From an uncultured Lachnospiraceae bacterium (GTDB lineage Bacteria; Bacillota; Clostridia; Lachnospirales; Lachnospiraceae), in contig ONHB01000014.1 of assembly GCA_900317505.1 (NCBI GenBank), positions 1 to 64,000 on the forward strand: a DNA stretch of 64,000 nucleotides. Direction: 5' to 3'. The translations under genes and the position numbers were made by a program. The notes under the pieces are model-generated. The model had not been told where the DNA came from. It ran no database searches and saw only the letters and a list, made by a program, of their open reading frames with translations. Position 1 is the stretch's first letter. Every line of letters starts with the position of its first letter. Shown piece after piece: positions 60,170-64,000 of the stretch.

Positions 60170-61990
60170 ATGTTGTCAGTCAGAGAAAAAATAGCCGCAC
60201 TCCGAAATGAGATGCAAAAAGAACATATTGCGGCATATTATATTCCAACAGATGATTTTCACGGCTCGGAGTATGTATGTGATTATTTCAAATGCCGGGA
60301 ATATATGTCTTCTTTTACCGGTTCTGCAGGTTCTATGGTGATCACGCAGGATTTTGCCGGTCTGTGGACAGATGGAAGATATTTTTTACAGGCAAAGGAG
60401 CAGCTTTCCGATACCGGAATAGAGCTGATGAAGGATCGGGAGCCGGGTGTTTTATCGATACCCGAATTTCTTTCAAAGAAGCTGCAAAGCGGTGATATTC
60501 TTGGATTTGACGGAAGATGTGTCAATGCCGGTTTTGTGGAAAAATTAAAAGAGGCATTTGCCAAAGAAGAAAAAGAGCTTACAATAGAAAGCCGTTATGA
60601 TCTGGTTGACAGGGTCTGGGAGGACCGGCCGGAGCTTGTTTTTCATCCGGTTTGGGAACTGCCGATTGAAAAAGCAGGTGTCAGCGTGGCGGATAAAATT
60701 GCGCCAATCCGGGCAGATATGGAAAAGCTCCGGGCGACGGTTCATATCCTGACTTCCTTGGAGGATATTGCATGGATCCTCAATCTGCGCGGAGACGACA
60801 TTCATTGTGATCCGGTATTTTTATCTTATCTTGTGATCACGACCAATCAGTGTATCCTGTTTGCCGATGCCAATGCCTTAAAGGATATCGATTTATCCCG
60901 GATGGAAGGCATGGAGCTTAGAAGCTACAATGATATTTATTCATTTGTTACCGGATTTAACAATCAGAGAGTGTTGTTAAATGAAAGCATCGTCAATGTA
61001 GCCCTGCTTCAGGCGGTCTCACAAAATCACAATGAGATTATCAATCAGCCCAATCCTTCGGAGCTTAAAAAAGCAATTAAAAATGAAACGGAGCTTAAAA
61101 ATATCCGGGAAGCACATATCTTTGACGGAGTTGCCGTTACCAAGTTTTTGTTTTTTTTAAAAAATTACAGGGATGCTGTCCGCAATGGAATCTGGACAGA
61201 GCCCCTGCTTACAGAAATGCAGCTTGCAGAGATTCTGTTAAAATACCGGAAGCAGAATCCACAGTTTCTGGAAGAAAGCTTTGATCCGATCATGGCATAT
61301 GGGCCGCATGGTGCGATCGTTCATTATTCTGCGACAGAAGAGACCGATGCGTCTGTCGGAGCCGGAAGCTTCCTGCTTTCCGATACCGGGGCACATTATA
61401 TGTGTGGGACAACGGATATCACACGTACCGTTGCGATGGCAGGTGCGGATGAGCTGACGGATGAACAGAAAAAGCATTATACACTGGTTTTGAAATCCCA
61501 TCTAAATCTTTTGGGAGCAAAATTTATAAAGGGTGTGACCGGTTACAGTCTGGATGCGATTGCCAGAGAGCCTTTGTGGAGAGAGGGTCTGGACTTCAAT
61601 CATGGAACCGGACATGGCGTCGGATATATTTTAAGCGTCCATGAAGGACCAAATGCCTTCCGTACCCCAAGAGGAAACGCTACCGTCAGTGTGACGGCGA
61701 TAGAGCCGGGCATGGTCACCTCCGATGAACCGGGACTGTATATCGAAGGAAAATATGGCATTCGTCTGGAAAGCCTGATTGAGTGTGTGGAGGAAGAAAA
61801 TGGAGTTTATGGCTTCCGTCCGTTGACCTTTGTACCCTTTGACCGGGATGCAATTGATGAAAAATTATTAAATTTTGCAGAAAAAACAATTTTAAATACC
61901 TATCACAGGCAGGTATGTGATAGAATAGGTATGTGTTTAAATAAAGAAGAATACGATTGGCTTTGTGAGGTTACAAGACCAATTTTATAA
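60170..61990 (+). CDS. pepP: Xaa-Pro aminopeptidase (aminopeptidase P, M24B)
   Basis: 606 residues: two creatinase-like N-terminal domains (about 1-300) and the M24 pita-bread domain. Metal ligands are visible in LSDTGAHYMCGTTDITRTVAM (two D), FNHGTGHGVGYILSVHEGP (H), and TSDEPGLYIEGKYGIRLES (two E). Cleaves N-terminal residues before proline; the long three-domain form is usual in Firmicutes. GAAGG precedes the ATG. Confidence 0.93.
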   Translation: MLSVREKIAALRNEMQKEHIAAYYIPTDDFHGSEYVCDYFKCREYMSSFTGSAGSMVITQDFAGLWTDGRYFLQAKEQLSDTGIELMKDREPGVLSIPEFLSKKLQSGDILGFDGRCVNAGFVEKLKEAFAKEEKELTIESRYDLVDRVWEDRPELVFHPVWELPIEKAGVSVADKIAPIRADMEKLRATVHILTSLEDIAWILNLRGDDIHCDPVFLSYLVITTNQCILFADANALKDIDLSRMEGMELRSYNDIYSFVTGFNNQRVLLNESIVNVALLQAVSQNHNEIINQPNPSELKKAIKNETELKNIREAHIFDGVAVTKFLFFLKNYRDAVRNGIWTEPLLTEMQLAEILLKYRKQNPQFLEESFDPIMAYGPHGAIVHYSATEETDASVGAGSFLLSDTGAHYMCGTTDITRTVAMAGADELTDEQKKHYTLVLKSHLNLLGAKFIKGVTGYSLDAIAREPLWREGLDFNHGTGHGVGYILSVHEGPNAFRTPRGNATVSVTAIEPGMVTSDEPGLYIEGKYGIRLESLIECVEEENGVYGFRPLTFVPFDRDAIDEKLLNFAEKTILNTYHRQVCDRIGMCLNKEEYDWLCEVTRPIL

Positions 61991-62061
61991 GCCGGTTGCT
62001 TTATTACCGCATAGTTAGAGGGATCATTTTTACATGATCAATGAAAGGAGAAACCATTTTT

Positions 62062-62949
62062 ATGGCTTTTAAGATTATTACCGATTCGGCATCAGACGTT
62101 TCCAAAGAGATCATCGAGGAATTTGATCTGCATGTCATTCCGACACCGGTTACAATCGAGGAAACCGATTATTTTGACGGAGAGACTATCTTCCCGGATG
62201 ATTTTTACAGGATCCAGGCAGAAGGAAAAGATATCAAGACATATCATGTCAGCCAGTATATGTTTCAGGAGCATTTCAGACCATTTGCACAGGCTGGGGA
62301 TGAAGTGCTGTATATCTGTTTTTCAACCGGAATTGCCGGTACTTTTCAGGCTGCCAATCTGGCAAAGGAAGCAATTATAGAAGAATATCCGGATTTCAAG
62401 ATTACCATTATAGATTCCAAGTGTGCATCTATGGGCTTTGGTCTGGTTGTTTATAAGCTGCTGATGATGCAGAGAAACGGTGCAGACAAGGATTTACTGA
62501 TCGAAGCTGCCCAGTATTTCTGTGATCATATGAAGCATGCAGTAGCTGTCCGTACACTGGATTATCTGATGAAGGGTGGCCGTATCAGTAGGACATCAGC
62601 GATTGCCGGTACGATGCTTGATATCAAGCCGATCATTGAAGTAGATGAAAACGGTGCGCTTCAGGCAACAGAAAAGGTGCGTGGATGGCATCGTGCAATT
62701 AAGAGAATTGTGGAAATTGGCAAGGAAAAGGGTGCCGATTTTGACAGACAGATCATTGGTGTAGCTCATGGTGTTGAGCCGGAAAGCTATGAGAAATTAA
62801 AGGCTCTTTTACAGGAAGAGCTGCATGTAAAAGGCTTTATGGAGACCCGTATCGGCTGTGCGATCGGTGCACATACCGGCCCCGGAATTGTAGCCTTTGT
62901 ATATCAGGATGAGATCAATGAAAAATACCAGAAATATCTGGATGCTTGA
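62062..62949 (+). CDS. DegV-family fatty-acid-binding protein
   Basis: 295 residues. N-terminal FKIITDSASDVSKEIIEEF, ISFSTGIAGTFQAA-type loop (ICFSTGIAGTFQAAN) and RTLDYLMKGGRISRTSAIAGTMLDIKPII are the DegV signatures; it binds fatty acids for phospholipid synthesis (FakB-like). The AAAGGAG at 62044 precedes ATG 62062; the ATG at 62041 is upstream of it. Confidence 0.9.
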   Translation: MAFKIITDSASDVSKEIIEEFDLHVIPTPVTIEETDYFDGETIFPDDFYRIQAEGKDIKTYHVSQYMFQEHFRPFAQAGDEVLYICFSTGIAGTFQAANLAKEAIIEEYPDFKITIIDSKCASMGFGLVVYKLLMMQRNGADKDLLIEAAQYFCDHMKHAVAVRTLDYLMKGGRISRTSAIAGTMLDIKPIIEVDENGALQATEKVRGWHRAIKRIVEIGKEKGADFDRQIIGVAHGVEPESYEKLKALLQEELHVKGFMETRIGCAIGAHTGPGIVAFVYQDEINEKYQKYLDA

Positions 62950-62986
62950 GTATCACAATATCCAATGCATAAATAAATGACGACAG

Positions 62987-63041
62987 ATACCGATTTTTGA
63001 ATGTCTTATCAAAGGAGACAATCAGAGATCGGTATTTTTTT
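62987..63041 (+). terminator. Terminator after degV
   Basis: ATACCGAT (62987-62994) pairs with ATCGGTAT (63028-63035) over a 33-base loop, then a T-run. It overlaps the stop of the facing regulator gene. Confidence 0.55.
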
Positions 63042-63456
63042 GTCTGCCCGCATTTAACAGATCCAACAGTCCTTTTTCTTTAATAATGGCAATGCCCTGG
63101 CTCTCATCACCAAGTACGATCAGATTGTCGCCGGGATTTATGCCAAAAATCTTCCGGGCCTTGCTTGGAATGACGATCTGGCCTTTGTCTCCGACCTTGA
63201 CGATGCCAAAGATGTGTTTTCCTTTGGGCGGCACGCCAAGCCCCAGATTATTGGCATCTTCTTTATCATAATTGGTCAGATCATCCATGCTGACACCGAA
63301 AACATCGGCTAAAAGTCGACATTTTTCAATATCCGGAAGAGATTCGCCGGTTTCATATTTTGACAGGGTCTGTCTGGAAACGCCGATTTTTTCTGCCAGT
63401 TCATCCTGTGAAAGACCGAGATTTTTACGAAGAGATATCAGATTATCCTTAAACAT
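63022..63456 (-). CDS. XRE helix-turn-helix / AbrB-domain regulator
   Basis: 144 residues. N-terminal HTH_3 (LRKNLGLSQDELAEKIGVSRQTLSKYETGESLPDIEKC, 8-45) and C-terminal SpoVT-AbrB swapped hairpin (VKVGDKGQIVIPSKARKIFGINPGDNLIVLGDESQG, about 88-125). A fusion of two DNA-binding modules. AAAGGAG precedes the ATG. It overlaps the end of the acyltransferase gene by 8 bases, so both are in one minus-strand transcript. Confidence 0.9.
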   Translation of the reverse strand: MFKDNLISLRKNLGLSQDELAEKIGVSRQTLSKYETGESLPDIEKCRLLADVFGVSMDDLTNYDKEDANNLGLGVPPKGKHIFGIVKVGDKGQIVIPSKARKIFGINPGDNLIVLGDESQGIAIIKEKGLLDLLNAGRQKNTDL

Positions 63457-64000
63457 GTTTTTTCTCCTTTTTGATTCCTAGCACGCACCATCTGATGAGG
63501 GGAATTCTGCTTATTATTTCATATAAAAGATAACCGCCCAAAAAAGCGCTGATTCCTACCAGAATATAAACAATGGCAGGTGACATTCCGGGAGCGTAAA
63601 TGTGCAGGTAGTAGGATACCATGGCAAGGGGAAGATAGTGGAAAATATATAGTCCCCAGGATTTTTTGGACATCCATGCGGTAAAGAAATTGGTTTTATT
63701 TCCATATTTTTTCATGGTTGTGAGGATGGCAAGGATTGCAAACCAGCAGTAGGAGCAGGCAAGTACATTGTTGATCACAGGCTCTGTTGCGTAATTTTTG
63801 CCAAAATAGATAATGGTATATGTAATTCCCAGGCCTATGGCGATGATATCCCATAAATACCACCATTTTTCCAGCCGCTGTATGACCTCATCATGTGAAA
63901 AAATAAAATATCCTGCAAAAAAGCAGAAACCGTAAATGCCAAAACGGTAAACGGTAACAACAGGTGTATTTAAAATCTGTGCAAATCCATAGGCAAAGAC
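63449..64000 (-). CDS. Acyltransferase-3 family membrane protein (truncated by window end)
   Basis: Only the C-terminal part, about 183 residues, is inside the window; the frame stays open to 64000 (reading VFAYGFAQILN... inward). Several hydrophobic helices, with the motif SKKSWGLYIFHYLPLAMVSYYLH typical of acyltransferase-3 proteins that acetylate sugars or peptidoglycan. The start lies beyond the window. Confidence 0.75.
   Translation of the reverse strand, partial: VFAYGFAQILNTPVVTVYRFGIYGFCFFAGYFIFSHDEVIQRLEKWWYLWDIIAIGLGITYTIIYFGKNYATEPVINNVLACSYCWFAILAILTTMKKYGNKTNFFTAWMSKKSWGLYIFHYLPLAMVSYYLHIYAPGMSPAIVYILVGISAFLGGYLLYEIISRIPLIRWCVLGIKKEKKHV

Overview
The window looks like the chromosome of an anaerobic gut-type member of the Clostridia, most likely Lachnospiraceae. 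Reasons: moderately AT-rich coding sequence, strong AGGAGG ribosome sites, a T-box leader, a PerR/rubrerythrin/desulfoferrodoxin oxygen-defence operon, FeoAB iron uptake, many MATE and LysR/TetR/AraC genes, and no respiratory genes. There is one tRNA (Pro, CGG), no rRNA and no CRISPR array. Species cannot be fixed by reading alone.

Layout. 1-1600: IS110-family insertion sequence with a structured non-coding right end. 1.7-5.1 kb: VanZ-like protein, zinc ribbon protein, a BASS-family transporter behind a T-box leader, AraC regulator. 5.2-9.1 kb: feoAB, then two membrane proteins. 9.2-9.55 kb: five-copy tandem repeat of about 74 bp. 9.8-15.7 kb: TetR, then HdeD-like protein / citrate synthase / CmpB-type membrane protein / TetR operon, then oleate hydratase. 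15.7-19.1 kb (minus): unknown protein / ThrE exporter / PurA. 19.2-23.8 kb: two overlapping LysR genes, MetE-like enzyme, MATE. 23.8-26.5 kb (minus): MarR / TauE / MATE. 26.7-31.2 kb: aldo-keto reductase broken by one amber codon, then a six-gene oxidative/nitrosative stress cluster (PerR-like, flavoprotein-rubredoxin, rubrerythrin, lactate dehydrogenase, superoxide reductase, hemerythrin). 31.3-36.0 kb: methyltransferase, then a heterodimeric ABC exporter whose second half carries an internal deletion. 36-39.4 kb: Crp/Fnr regulator divergent from a DUF438/hemerythrin/PAS protein, then MFS. 39.7-43.8 kb: SirTM-like sirtuin, AzlCD, SOS-type Y-family polymerase with YolD partner. 43.9-51.5 kb: LysR/flavodoxin/CMD-cupin, GNAT, hydrolase + membrane protein, MATE, YitT, second hydrolase. 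51.7-64 kb: exonuclease, DacF-type carboxypeptidase, TrmB, a 277-bp imperfect palindrome, cation antiporter, tRNA-Pro, Rpn-transposase remnant, Maf, GNAT, flippase, aminopeptidase P, DegV, XRE-AbrB regulator, acyltransferase cut by the window end.

Regulation. The most interesting thing I see is a shared 14-bp palindrome, TTAG-N6-CTAA, at the start-site side of the -10 element of five separate promoters: feoAB (5248), the membrane protein after feoB (7551), the methyltransferase (31261), the hydrolase operon (46884) and a paralogous hydrolase (51503). It resembles the core of DtxR/IdeR-type iron boxes, so a local iron (or other repressor) regulon that includes paralogous hydrolases and DUF membrane proteins is a testable prediction. 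Other readable logic includes an Ile-type T-box on a BASS transporter, a perfect palindrome centred at -41.5 for the Crp/Fnr-DUF438 pair, two 19-bp-spacer MerR-type promoters without a MerR gene in the window, and a LexA-like box on the polymerase.
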